Positions 43,069 through 52,687 of a stretch of 64,000 nucleotides of DNA are shown piece by piece. The first letter of the stretch is position 1, and the number at the start of each line of letters is the position of its first letter. Source of the stretch: Arcobacter caeni (GTDB lineage Bacteria; Campylobacterota; Campylobacteria; Campylobacterales; Arcobacteraceae); contig NZ_MUXE01000008.1 in assembly GCF_003063245.1 (NCBI RefSeq), forward strand, positions 1 to 64,000. Reading direction: 5' to 3'. Made by a program: the position numbers and the translations under genes. The notes under the pieces are model-generated. The model was not told where the DNA came from, did no database searches, and saw only the letters and a list, made by a program, of their open reading frames with translations.

Positions 43069-43427
<359 letters not shown>

Positions 43428-43428
<1 letters not shown>

Positions 43429-44459
43429 TGAGCAATATTTCTACTTTTGAGCTAAATGAACCTTTAGATATGCATTTGCATTTAAGGGATGGTGAAATGT
43501 TAGGTTTAGTTGGACCATTAACTTCTGAAACTTTTAGTGGTGCTTTAGTTATGCCAAATTTAGTACCACCAATTACAACAAAAGAAGAATTATTATCTTA
43601 TAAACAACGAATAAATGCTATTTGTGAAGAAGATAACTTTGAACCTTACTTAACACTATTTTTTAAAAATGATTATTCTTATGAATTTTTAGAAGATATA
43701 AAAAATGATATTATTGCTATTAAACTTTATCCAGCAGGAATCACAACAAATTCTGAAACAGGTGTTTCTTCTATGGATGTTGAGGTTTTGAGACCTACTT
43801 TAGAATCAATGAGTAAATTAGGTATCCCTTTATGTATTCATGGTGAAACTAATGGTTTTGTAATGGATAGAGAAAAAGAGTTTATTCCAATTTATGAAGC
43901 ACTAGCAATTGCTTTTCCAAATCTTAAAATTATTATGGAACACATCACAACAAAAGATGCTATTGAATTACTTGATAAATATGAAAATTTATATGCGACA
44001 GTTACTCTACATCATTTAATAATTACACTTGATGATGTAGCTGGTGGAATGTTAAATCCCCATTTATTTTGTAAACCAATAGCAAAAAGACCAGAAGATA
44101 GAGCAGCTTTATTAGATACAGCTTTAAAAGCTCATCCAAAATTAATGTTTGGAAGTGATTCAGCACCACATCCTAAACATAGAAAAGAATCTTGTGGTTG
44201 TGCAGCTGGTGTATTTACTTCACCAATAGCTTTACAAGTATTAACACAGATTTTTGAAGAGCATGGATGTTTAGATAATTTAAATAAATTTGTATCTTTA
44301 AATGCACAAAAAATTTATAATCTAACACCATTAACGAAAAAAATTACATTAGTAAAAAAAGATTTTATTGTTCCCTCTGCTTATGAATACAATTATGAAA
44401 GTGTTGTTCCTATGTATTCAGGAGAAAGAATTTCTTGGAGCATAAAAAGTATTGATTAA
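43428..44459 (+). CDS. pyrC: Dihydroorotase (class II, PyrC)
   Basis: 343 residues. Metal ligands are visible in DMHLHLRDG, the carbamylated Lys in [13 protein letters not shown], and histidines in CIHGE and MEHITT; the last Asp is in FGSDSAPH. It closes carbamoyl-aspartate to dihydroorotate in pyrimidine synthesis. Translational overlap with glnK links pyrimidine and nitrogen supply, though it may simply be operon packing. It shares a terminator with fliM. Confidence 0.96.
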
Positions 44460-44484
44460 AAAGATAGTTTTTAACTATCTTTTT
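44458..44484. terminator. Bidirectional terminator between pyrC and fliM
   Basis: A perfect 12-base inverted repeat AAAAAGATAGTT / AACTATCTTTTT with a 3-base loop. The fliM stop codon and last codons lie inside it, so it serves both convergent units. Confidence 0.88.
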
Positions 44485-45562
44485 GATCTAATAATTTTTT
44501 GATATTTTCAGACATTTCTTTGGCTTTTACTTCTCTTTCTTCTCTCATCGCTCTTAAGTTATCTAAAGTTTCTTGTTTTTCTCTATCTAGATTTGCTTTT
44601 ATCTGAATAGCTTTTCTATTATTTGAAATACCAGATATTGATGAGAATTTTTCTTTTTTATTTATATAAATCGTTCCAGATGAAGAAGTTGCATTTTTAT
44701 TAAATACAATTATATCGTCAACTTTTAAATTTATTATTTCATAAGCTGTTAATTCAGTTTCAGCCATAATTGATTCGATTTTCATTCTAGCACCTGAAAT
44801 AAGTGTTTTAATATCTCTTTTTCTACTAGATTTTCTATTTTTACCTTCACTAAATACTTTTTCAACAACTTTATTTAACAAAGGTTCATAATAAGAAATA
44901 GGATAACAAATAGATAAAAACCCAGATTCCTCATCAATAGTAATCTCTAAAACAACAAGTAAAACTATTTCATGATCAGATACTATTTGAATAGCATTTG
45001 CATTTGTATCTCTTGATTCGATTTTATAATTTAATTTTGAAATATCACTCCAAGCTTTATAAAGATTTTTTATAAACATTTTATAAAAGTGCTCAAGGAT
45101 TTCAATTTCGATTTCAGTTAATTCTCTGTCAATATTATCACTTGTATTAACAGCCCCTGAACCTAATAATTCAGCAATAATTTTATGTGAAATAGCTGGA
45201 TTACACTCAATTACTATTCTTCCATCAAGTGGTTTAATAGATAAAGTATTTAGTGAAGTAATCTGCGGAATTGATAAAATAAACTCCCCATAAGTCATTT
45301 GTTCAATAGAATATAACTTAACATCAACAATTTTTCTAAGCATAGAAGATAAATCATTTATAAAATCTCTTAGCATTTTGTCATGCATTGCAGAAAATGC
45401 TTTTAACTGTTCAGGCGATATTCTATTTGGTTTTTTAAAATCATAAATAGCATAGTTCTTTTCCTTTGAAACAATCCTTTCAATAGGTGTTTCAATATCC
45501 TCACCTTGTTCTGCAATATCTAAAAGAGCATCAATTTCATCTTGACTTAAAAATTCAGCCAT
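44471..45562 (-). CDS. fliM: Flagellar motor switch protein FliM
   Basis: 363 residues. It starts AEFLSQDEIDALLDIA, the CheY-P binding motif. The middle domain has QMTYGEFILSIPQ and LDGRIVIECNPAISHKIIAELLGSGAV. The C-terminal FliN-like domain is around MAETELTAYEIINLKVDDIIVF. It carries an extra Lys/Glu-rich tail of about 45 residues. FliM forms the switch C-ring that sets rotation direction. It follows flgI with a 1-base gap. Confidence 0.95.
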   Translation of the reverse strand: MAEFLSQDEIDALLDIAEQGEDIETPIERIVSKEKNYAIYDFKKPNRISPEQLKAFSAMHDKMLRDFINDLSSMLRKIVDVKLYSIEQMTYGEFILSIPQITSLNTLSIKPLDGRIVIECNPAISHKIIAELLGSGAVNTSDNIDRELTEIEIEILEHFYKMFIKNLYKAWSDISKLNYKIESRDTNANAIQIVSDHEIVLLVVLEITIDEESGFLSICYPISYYEPLLNKVVEKVFSEGKNRKSSRKRDIKTLISGARMKIESIMAETELTAYEIINLKVDDIIVFNKNATSSSGTIYINKKEKFSSISGISNNRKAIQIKANLDREKQETLDNLRAMREEREVKAKEMSENIKKLLDQKDS

Positions 45563-45563
45563 C

Positions 45564-46622
45564 CTATCCTCTTACTTCGATGTCAACATCAATTGCACCC
45601 ATTTCTTTAATCATTTTTAAAGTATCAATAATTTCAGTCATAGGTAATTTCATAACTTTCATTGCTCTTACTAAATCAGAAATTGTTGGTGTCCCTTTTG
45701 TATTAATCATTGCATTATCAATATTTATAACAGGTTTATCTGCAATTTTTACATTATCACCAATATCAACACCAGGATTTTGAGAAGGGTCTTTCCATCC
45801 AGCATCACTTAATCCAGATTTTGTAATTCTAATAGAAAATGAATCTCTTGCAATTGTTACAGGAGAAATTGGAATATCACCACCTGTTATAACAGATTCT
45901 CTTCCCATATCAACAATAACTTTTTTCCTAAATATTTCAGCATCTAGTTCTATATTTTCAATTATAGAAATAAATTTTACGATAGAAATATCATTTGGTT
46001 TAGCAATTTCTACTGTCCTTGTATCAACAGCACTTGCAAGTTTTTTCCCAAATTTGTCATTTATTTTGGTTTCAATTAAATCTGCATTTCTAGCTGAGCT
46101 TTTATAAAGGCTTAACTGAATAGATTTTTCATCTTTTAAATTATAATCAATTTCATTTTCAACAGTTGCACCTTCATAAATAAATCCAGTAGTTTTATTG
46201 TTTTCATTTGCTACAATTGTTCCTTGAGCTAATGCGTAAACATTTCCATCAACACCTTTTAATTGAGTAATTAAAAGCTCCCCGTGATCAACAGATTTTG
46301 CATCACCAATTGTTGAAACTTTTACTTTTATTTTATCACCTTGTCGTGAAAATGCTGGTAATTCAGCCGTTACCATTACAGCTGCAATATTTTTAGAGTT
46401 AATAGAACCAGCAGGAATTTTTATATAAGAATTTCTTAAAAGATTTTGTAAAGATTGCATTGTAAATTTAGATTTATCTCCCGTTCCCGCAAGTCCAACT
46501 ATTAATCCATAACCAATTAGTTGATTTTCTCTTATTCCTATTACATTAGAAATATCTTTGATAGTTTGCGAATACAAAGAAGACAACAAAATTGTTACTA
46601 TTAAAAAATATCTCAATATCAT
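45564..46622 (-). CDS. flgI: Flagellar P-ring protein FlgI
   Basis: 352 residues. Signal peptide 1-18 (ends SSLYS). The family start is IKDISNVIGIRENQLIGYGLIVGLAGTGDK, and it ends GAIDVDIEVRG. It builds the periplasmic P-ring around the rod. GAAGG precedes the ATG. It is divergent from the acidic flagellar protein gene by about 90 bases and is followed closely by fliM. Confidence 0.96.
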   Translation of the reverse strand: MILRYFLIVTILLSSLYSQTIKDISNVIGIRENQLIGYGLIVGLAGTGDKSKFTMQSLQNLLRNSYIKIPAGSINSKNIAAVMVTAELPAFSRQGDKIKVKVSTIGDAKSVDHGELLITQLKGVDGNVYALAQGTIVANENNKTTGFIYEGATVENEIDYNLKDEKSIQLSLYKSSARNADLIETKINDKFGKKLASAVDTRTVEIAKPNDISIVKFISIIENIELDAEIFRKKVIVDMGRESVITGGDIPISPVTIARDSFSIRITKSGLSDAGWKDPSQNPGVDIGDNVKIADKPVINIDNAMINTKGTPTISDLVRAMKVMKLPMTEIIDTLKMIKEMGAIDVDIEVRG

Positions 46623-46711
46623 CCTTCATTATTAATTGTTTTTATTTTATCGAAAATTTAATAAAAAAAGGTATAATCGAAGATACTAAAATTATTTTAC
46701 AGGGTTATAGA

Positions 46712-47917
46712 TTGAAGATTTACATTTATGGTAATCAAAGTTTCAAAAAAGAAATTCACGAAACATTAGAGCATTCAAATATAAAATTTAAACTTGACAA
46801 TAATACTGTAATTGAAGAAATTTCTACCCTTGAAAAATTAAAACGAACAATAGAAAATAATCCAAATGATATTTATCTTATTGATGATGAAAAAATTATT
46901 AAAAAAAATTCATTAAACAAAAAGATTAAATTTTTAACTCCAAAAGATGGAATTGAAGAAGAATATTTGCTTGATAGTGGCATAGCTGATTTAACAATTG
47001 ATTCTTTAAAAGAGTTGCCAAAATATATAATAAGAAAGTATGAAGAGCTAAAACTACTTGAACCTAAAATTGAGGTTGAAGAAGAAAAAGTTGAAGAAAC
47101 TAAAAGTAGTATCGAATTAGATGAAGAATTATCAATGTTACTGTCAAAAGGAAATATAGATAATTTAAATGAAGGTATTGATGAAATATTTGATTTAGAC
47201 AATGATTTTGATAATCTTGATGGTTTAATTGGTAGCATTGATAGTAATGAAGAGATAAAAGACAATGATAACTTTGCACAAATAACAAGTTTTAATGATG
47301 ATTTTGGACTAAATAATATATCATTTGATTATGATGATAACGATGTTTTATCAAAAGATACAACTGAAAATAAAAATTCAAAATTAATTGAAGAATTGGA
47401 TTTTTTAGGTGAAGAAGTAGTTGGTGAAGAAGAGGATTATTCAGATTTAGAAAAAGTTAATAATGACTTATTTGGTGGCTTTGATTTTTTAAATGAAGAA
47501 ATTCAAGAAGGTAAGAAAAAAGTCGAAATAGAAGAAAAAGAAGAAATTTTTTCAGATTCAGATAAAATAGAAGAAGATTTATTGGAAGAAGAAGTCATTG
47601 AAGAGTATGATTTTATGAATGAATATATGAAAAATGAAGACATAGAAGAAACAAAAGAAATAGACCAAGCTTTACAAGGAGATAAAATGAATGATGAGTT
47701 TTTTGAATTAGATTCTTTAACTGAAAATGATTTGATAGAAGCATTAAATTATAAAGTTGAAGATAATAGTTCTAAAAGTGAATATAAACCACAAGTTTCA
47801 CCAACAAAAAATGAAACATTAAGTATTGATAGCTCAAATACAAATGACTTATCTGTATTAATTTCTAAATTATTAAATAATAAAACTTTAGAGATAACAA
47901 TAAAAATAAAAGATTAA
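46712..47917 (+). CDS. Acidic flagellar-cluster protein with pseudo-receiver-like head
   Basis: 401 residues from the TTG at 46712 (MKIYIYGNQ), with AGGG upstream; longer frames would run into the flgI start. Residues 1-115 alternate strands and helices (DIYLIDDEKII, KIKFLTPKDG, SGIADLTIDSLKELPKYIIRKYEEL) like a degenerate receiver domain. Residues about 130-380 are very acidic and probably disordered, with three similar short motifs: LDFLGEE (about 229), FDFLNEE (about 257) and YDFMNEY (about 299). The last residues (LSVLISKLLNNKTLEITIKIKD split by a turn) may fold. I do not recognise it; a docking scaffold for flagellar assembly is possible. Confidence 0.7.
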   Translation: MKIYIYGNQSFKKEIHETLEHSNIKFKLDNNTVIEEISTLEKLKRTIENNPNDIYLIDDEKIIKKNSLNKKIKFLTPKDGIEEEYLLDSGIADLTIDSLKELPKYIIRKYEELKLLEPKIEVEEEKVEETKSSIELDEELSMLLSKGNIDNLNEGIDEIFDLDNDFDNLDGLIGSIDSNEEIKDNDNFAQITSFNDDFGLNNISFDYDDNDVLSKDTTENKNSKLIEELDFLGEEVVGEEEDYSDLEKVNNDLFGGFDFLNEEIQEGKKKVEIEEKEEIFSDSDKIEEDLLEEEVIEEYDFMNEYMKNEDIEETKEIDQALQGDKMNDEFFELDSLTENDLIEALNYKVEDNSSKSEYKPQVSPTKNETLSIDSSNTNDLSVLISKLLNNKTLEITIKIKD

Positions 47918-47919
47918 AT

Positions 47920-48186
47920 ATGGATTTAATAGCTATTTCTGAAAATACTGTAAAAATTATATTAATACTTGGATTGCCTTCTTTGATTGTAAGTATGATT
48001 ATAGGTCTTATAATCTCTATTTTTCAAGCAGTAACTCAAATTAGTGATGCATCTTTATCTTTTGTTCCTAAAATGATATTTGTTTCAGCTTTTATATTGA
48101 TTTCACTTCCTTGGATTGGTGATCATATAGAAACTTATACAAAAGATTTATGGAATTTAATACTTATTTTTGGTAATAACAATTGA
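47920..48186 (+). CDS. fliQ: Flagellar export apparatus protein FliQ
   Basis: 88 residues with two membrane helices. It begins with the N-terminal ENTVKIILILGLPSLIVSMIIG segment (over two stretches) and has the family core SIFQAVTQISDASLSFVPKM. FliQ is part of the FliPQR export gate. It starts 2 bases after the acidic protein gene, and its stop overlaps the next TTG start. Confidence 0.95.
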   Translation: MDLIAISENTVKIILILGLPSLIVSMIIGLIISIFQAVTQISDASLSFVPKMIFVSAFILISLPWIGDHIETYTKDLWNLILIFGNNN

Positions 48187-48602
48187 TTGAAAAATTATAT
48201 AAATTAAAAAAGAATCAAACAGATCAAAAATTAATGCAAAAAGCTCAATTAATGTCAAAAATTGAGCAAATTGATATTGAAATAGTGCTAACACAAAATA
48301 GAATAGATACAGCAAGCGTTGAAAAACATGGAGCAATCTCTGATTTTATGATTTTAACTATTCATAAAAATACAATGAAAATGCACATTCAAAAGTTAAA
48401 AAATGAGAAAAATACATTATATATGCAAGCAGAAAATTTAACTAAAGACATAATAGAACTTCAAAAAGAAGCAGAGCAATTTTCTTATATTTTGGAAGAA
48501 GAAAAAAAAGAGCTAATAAAAAGAATTTTAGCAGCAGAAGAAGAAGCTTCAACAGAATATATTCAAAGTAAATATATTAGTAAAAGTAAGGGTTTAAATT
48601 GA
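48183..48602 (+). CDS. FliJ-like coiled-coil flagellar protein
   Basis: 139 residues from a TTG start overlapping the fliQ stop (TTGA). It is almost entirely helical with long heptads, begins LYKLKKNQTDQKLMQKAQ and has no membrane segment. Length, coiled coil and position match FliJ, the export-ATPase stalk protein that shuttles chaperones, but the sequence family is weakly conserved so the call rests mainly on shape and context. Confidence 0.6.
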   Translation: MIEKLYKLKKNQTDQKLMQKAQLMSKIEQIDIEIVLTQNRIDTASVEKHGAISDFMILTIHKNTMKMHIQKLKNEKNTLYMQAENLTKDIIELQKEAEQFSYILEEEKKELIKRILAAEEEASTEYIQSKYISKSKGLN

Positions 48603-49090
48603 TTAGAATTTTTTTATTTTTTATTTTATTTGGAACTTTAGTATTTGCAGTGGAAGAAACAAGTAGTTCTTTAACAAAGCAAAGAATTGAAGTTATGGAT
48701 TTGAAAAAAGAGTTAAATAATTTTTATAAAGAAAAAGAAACAGAGTATCAGCAAAGAAAAAAAGAGCTTGAAGGAATACTTGCTCAAATAGAAAAAGAAA
48801 GAAATACAATTCAGAAATTACATGATAAAGATTTAGAAATTTTACAAGATATAAAGCTTGAAGTTGAAAATAAAACATCCAAAATTTATAATGCAATGAA
48901 ACCCAAAAATGCTGCTGATATTTTCAACCAAATGATAGGCGAAGGTAAAATTGAAGATGTTTTTGATATAATGATAAGATTAAAAGAAAATAATGTAACT
49001 CAAATTATGAAGTTTTTAACTATAGAAAACGCATCTATGATAACGCAAAAGATTGAAAATTTTAGTACAGAAAAACAGAAGAAGGAATAA
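48599..49090 (+). CDS. MotE/FlgY-like periplasmic flagellar protein
   Basis: 163 residues from a TTG start overlapping the previous stop. Signal peptide 1-17 (ends LVFA). A coiled coil (about 25-95) leads into an MgtE-N-like helical repeat with KPKNAADIFNQM, IEDVFDIMIRLKENN and LTIENASMITQKI. This is the MotE layout; MotE is a chaperone for MotC, and a homologue called FlgY joins the PflA/PflB spoke network in Campylobacterota motors (from memory). It sits between the FliJ-like gene and fliL. Confidence 0.72.
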   Translation: MIRIFLFFILFGTLVFAVEETSSSLTKQRIEVMDLKKELNNFYKEKETEYQQRKKELEGILAQIEKERNTIQKLHDKDLEILQDIKLEVENKTSKIYNAMKPKNAADIFNQMIGEGKIEDVFDIMIRLKENNVTQIMKFLTIENASMITQKIENFSTEKQKKE

Positions 49091-49092
49091 GT

Positions 49093-49611
49093 ATGGCAGA
49101 TGATCAAGAGTCAAAAGGTTCAAGCGGCAAGGGCTTAATGATTGTATTAATAGCTTTAGTAGTAATTTTAATTTTTGCTGTTATTGGGGGTGGCTATTTT
49201 GTTTATTCTCATTTAGGAAATAATAATGCTCCTTCTTCAAGCGAAGTAAAAAAAGAAGAGTCTTCTGATAAACCTGATACATTTAAAGCAGATATTACTG
49301 ATTTAGTATTGAATTTAACTGATTCAAGAGGAAAAGAAAAATTAATGAAATTATCTTTTTCAATTAAAAGTAATGAACCAACAATTGCAGCTCTCGTAAC
49401 AGAGTTTAAAGCTGAAATTGTTGATGTTGTTATTTCTCAAATTAGTTCAAGAAGTTCTGAAGAGTTATTAACTGTTGGTGGTAAAAATTTATTAAAAGAT
49501 GAATTAGTACAAGATATAAATAATGTGATAAATGAAGTTACCAAAACAAAACCAGAAATAACAAAAAATAGTGTAAAACAAATATTGTTTACAACTTTTG
49601 TAATTAAATAA
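49093..49611 (+). CDS. fliL: Flagellar basal-body-associated protein FliL
   Basis: 172 residues. One N-terminal membrane helix (about 14-38, LMIVLIALVVILIFAVIGG), a Ser/Lys linker, then the periplasmic stomatin-like FliL domain (ADITDLVLNLTDSRG ... LMKLSFSIKSN ... ISSRSSEELLTVGGKNLLKDELV). FliL rings surround the stator and help torque. It follows the MotE-like gene by 2 bases. Confidence 0.92.
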   Translation: MADDQESKGSSGKGLMIVLIALVVILIFAVIGGGYFVYSHLGNNNAPSSSEVKKEESSDKPDTFKADITDLVLNLTDSRGKEKLMKLSFSIKSNEPTIAALVTEFKAEIVDVVISQISSRSSEELLTVGGKNLLKDELVQDINNVINEVTKTKPEITKNSVKQILFTTFVIK

Positions 49612-49613
49612 TA

Positions 49614-50042
49614 ATGATAGTTGCAGTTAAAAGAAATAAAAAAAGAAATCTTTTAAAGATTTTAGCATTAATAGCTTTGGTTGTAATGTTTGGAGCTTAT
49701 TATTATCATATGAATAAAAGCTTTGAAGAACAACAACTACGAGAGTTAGAGTCTAAAAAAGCTTTAAAACTGCAAGAAGATAAAAAAGAAAAAGAAAAAA
49801 AAGATATAGAAAAAGCAATTTTAAGTGAAATTGAAAAAGCAATAGATTTAGTCGGACAAGAAAATATTAGACATGTTAAAATTATAGAAGATAAAGTTAT
49901 AATTATTTGTGAACCAGCAACAAATCTAGATGCACTAATGGTTAGATATGGGGCTATGGCATTTATTAAAAAAACTTTAAATGAAATAATTATAGCTGTT
50001 GATATAAATTTTATAGTAAAAAGTAGATTAAATGCGAAATAG
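49614..50042 (+). CDS. Single-pass membrane protein of unknown function in the flagellar operon
   Basis: 142 residues. Basic N-terminus (KRNKKRNLLK), a membrane helix (about 15-33), a charged coiled coil (about 37-75), then a small alpha/beta domain (IRHVKIIEDKVIIICEPATNLDALMVRYGAMAFIKKTL). I do not recognise the family. It lies 2 bases after fliL and overlaps flgH by 11 bases, so it is surely part of the flagellar unit; a periplasmic partner of FliL or the L-ring is conceivable. Confidence 0.7.
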   Translation: MIVAVKRNKKRNLLKILALIALVVMFGAYYYHMNKSFEEQQLRELESKKALKLQEDKKEKEKKDIEKAILSEIEKAIDLVGQENIRHVKIIEDKVIIICEPATNLDALMVRYGAMAFIKKTLNEIIIAVDINFIVKSRLNAK

Positions 50043-50736
50043 TTTTATGTTTATATTTATTTTAGTAGTTTTTAGTGCTTGTACTTCTTCAAAAGAAGAG
50101 CTGGCTTTTGAAAAACCAGAAATTCAAATACCTAGGAAAAGTCCTGAACCATTAAAAAATAAAGGCTCTTTATATTCTATGCAAGGAGCCTCATTATTTG
50201 CTGATAAAAAAGATTTACAAGTTGGAGATATTATACAAATAGTTATATCTGAAAACACTAAACAAGCAGCTAATAATAAAAGAGAATTAACAAGTACAAG
50301 AGCTAATAAGTTAGGTGGTGGATTATTAGCAGCAACCGGAACAAATAGTTTAGGTGGTGCAGTTGGTAGTGCAGCAAATGATTTTAATTCAAATCTTGGT
50401 GTAGGTTTTTCAACAGACGCTTCCTCTTCTGATAAGGGAAGTGTAAAAACACAAGTAGCTGAAACTTTTTCTAGTACGGTTTCTGCAATTATTGAAGAAA
50501 CTTATCAAAATGGGAATTATTATATTAAAGGTAAAAAAGAGATGTTAATTGAAGGTCAAAAACAAGAAGTTATTATAAGTGGAGTTATTAGACCTTATGA
50601 TATAACTTCGGATAATTCAATAAACTCTTCACAAATAGCGAATTTAAAACTTCTATACGATAAAAATGGTACTGAATCTGATATTTTAGAAACACCATGG
50701 GGATTAAAAGTTATAAGAGCAATTTGGCCATTTTAA
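50032..50736 (+). CDS. flgH: Flagellar L-ring protein FlgH
   Basis: 234 residues. A lipoprotein signal with lipobox FSAC (Cys at 17) anchors it in the outer membrane. Family motifs are QGASLFADKKDLQVGDIIQIVISENT, ITVSAII-like TVSAIIEETYQNGNYYIKG and EVIISGVIRPYDI. It forms the L-ring bushing of the rod. Its ATG lies inside the end of the previous gene. Confidence 0.95.
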   Translation: MRNSFMFIFILVVFSACTSSKEELAFEKPEIQIPRKSPEPLKNKGSLYSMQGASLFADKKDLQVGDIIQIVISENTKQAANNKRELTSTRANKLGGGLLAATGTNSLGGAVGSAANDFNSNLGVGFSTDASSSDKGSVKTQVAETFSSTVSAIIEETYQNGNYYIKGKKEMLIEGQKQEVIISGVIRPYDITSDNSINSSQIANLKLLYDKNGTESDILETPWGLKVIRAIWPF

Positions 50737-50792
50737 TCTAATCTTAAGAAATGTAATGTAATAATTTGTTAAATTATACCTAAGGAGGTTCT

Positions 50793-52676
50793 ATGCTAAG
50801 TACATTGAGTGTTTCACAATCAGGACTAAATGCTGCTAAAACTGCAGTTGAAAATATTTCTAATAACATAGCTAATGAGAATACTCCTGGGTACAAAAAG
50901 AGAGTTGTTCAAGTTAGTGAATTAGCTCAAATGGATTCTCAGTTTGCAGGTAGAGGAGTAGGCGTAGATGGTGTATACAGAATTACTTCTCAATATATGT
51001 ATGACAAACTTATTTCAGAAAATAGTAAAGTAAGTTATTATGATAAGTTATCTAGTATGCTTGGAAGTGTTGAATCAATTTTTAAAGAAACAATTGATAG
51101 TGGTTTTACAGCAGATTTAAATAGATATTATCAATCTGTTGAAAATTTAAGAGCAAATCCAAGTTCTCAAGTATATAAAACAGCTTTACAAAATCAAGGA
51201 AAGATTTTAGTTGAATCTTTGCAGAATCTTTATTCAGGTGTTGAAAAACAACAGGCAAATGAAAAAAAAGAATTATATGCTAATGTTGATGGTGTAAATA
51301 GTATTTTAAAAGAGATAGGTTCTATTAATGAAAAAATAGAAAAATATGGAGAAAATAATGATCTCCTTGATAAAAGAGATCAACTTGAATTAGAATTATC
51401 AAGTTATGTTGATGTAAGTGTAAGTAGAGATTCTGGTTATTATGAACTAAAAATTGGCGGTCAAACAGCTATTAGTAGTAATACAAATGTAAGAACAATC
51501 GATGTAAAAGAAGAAGAAACTTTACAAAAAGACAAATATACTTTAGTAGATAACAGTACCGTTCCTATACCCACAGTATATGATGCATTAAAATATAATA
51601 AAGACTTTACACCAAAAATAATAGATGCAAATGATATAGTTACTTATAAGTTGAACAACGAGTTTGAAGTATCAGTTACTATGGGTGAATTAATAACAAT
51701 GGATTGGGATGGAGATGGTACGGCTACAACAGAGCCTGTAACAAATTCTAATTTGACTAGAGCTTTAGTTTATAAGATAAACTCTAATCCAGATATGAAA
51801 GGTTCAATTACAGCATATAATGGAGATTATTCAATAGATGCTAGTGGGAATAAAGTTACTAAAGATACTCAAGATAACTATTTAAGAATTGAATCAAATG
51901 CTGGTGGAATTGCAAATGAATTTGATGGGAGGATTAGTATTGAAAAAAGAGATAATACTACTTCTTCAATAGTAGATAGTAGAGAATCTATTTATAGAAA
52001 TGAGTCACAAAGTACGGATCCTAAATCAAAAGTTTATCTTTCAATTTATGATAATGAAGTTACAGCAAAAAGCGGTATTGTAAAAGCACAAGTAGAAAAT
52101 TTATCATCAGATTCACCTAATAATAAATTTCAAGTTTATTTTGATAAATTAGATGCTTTTGCTCAAACTTTGGGAGATATAACTGATAAATATATCAAAA
52201 CAGGAACAAATACTTATGTTTATGGAGAAGCAGCTAGTGATGAGTCTTTAGGAGTAATAAATTCTGTAGGGTTATTTAGTGGTTCAAGTATTAAAACTTT
52301 AAAGTTTAATGATAGTATGGTTAATGAATTAACTCAAGAGAAGTTAGATTATTTAGCAACTATGCAATGGAATAATAATTTGTCTTATGATGGAAAAGCT
52401 CAAACAGGGACATCAACATCAAAAGCATCATTATCTGAATTTTTTAGAGATTTAAGAGTTACTGTTTCAGCAGATAAAGAGAGTGTGAATTTTTTAAAGG
52501 ATACTCAAGCTGGTGTTAAAATGTCAATTCAATCATCATATGATCAATTAACTAAAGTTGATAAAGATAATGAAATGTTAGATTTGATGAAATTTCAAGC
52601 AGCTTATACTGCAAATGCTAAGATAATTACAGCAATAGATGAAATGTTGCAAACATTACTTGGATTAAAAAGATAA
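50793..52676 (+). CDS. flgK: Flagellar hook-associated protein 1 (FlgK)
   Basis: 627 residues. The N-terminal axial motif is LSVSQSGLNAAKTAVENISNN followed by IANENTPGYKKRVV, and the C-terminal DNEMLDLMKFQAAYTANAKIITAIDEML closes the D0 coiled coil. The centre (about 270-450) is variable surface-exposed domain. It joins hook to filament. An AAGGAGG ribosome-binding site (50772-50778 region) indicates strong translation. Confidence 0.95.
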   Translation: MLSTLSVSQSGLNAAKTAVENISNNIANENTPGYKKRVVQVSELAQMDSQFAGRGVGVDGVYRITSQYMYDKLISENSKVSYYDKLSSMLGSVESIFKETIDSGFTADLNRYYQSVENLRANPSSQVYKTALQNQGKILVESLQNLYSGVEKQQANEKKELYANVDGVNSILKEIGSINEKIEKYGENNDLLDKRDQLELELSSYVDVSVSRDSGYYELKIGGQTAISSNTNVRTIDVKEEETLQKDKYTLVDNSTVPIPTVYDALKYNKDFTPKIIDANDIVTYKLNNEFEVSVTMGELITMDWDGDGTATTEPVTNSNLTRALVYKINSNPDMKGSITAYNGDYSIDASGNKVTKDTQDNYLRIESNAGGIANEFDGRISIEKRDNTTSSIVDSRESIYRNESQSTDPKSKVYLSIYDNEVTAKSGIVKAQVENLSSDSPNNKFQVYFDKLDAFAQTLGDITDKYIKTGTNTYVYGEAASDESLGVINSVGLFSGSSIKTLKFNDSMVNELTQEKLDYLATMQWNNNLSYDGKAQTGTSTSKASLSEFFRDLRVTVSADKESVNFLKDTQAGVKMSIQSSYDQLTKVDKDNEMLDLMKFQAAYTANAKIITAIDEMLQTLLGLKR

Positions 52677-52687
52677 AAGGATAAATC

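Noticed and set aside
46592-46711. Longer N-terminus of the acidic flagellar protein
   Set aside because: It would overlap the divergent flgI start and reads as translated AT-rich upstream DNA; TTG at 46712 begins a sensible alpha/beta domain.
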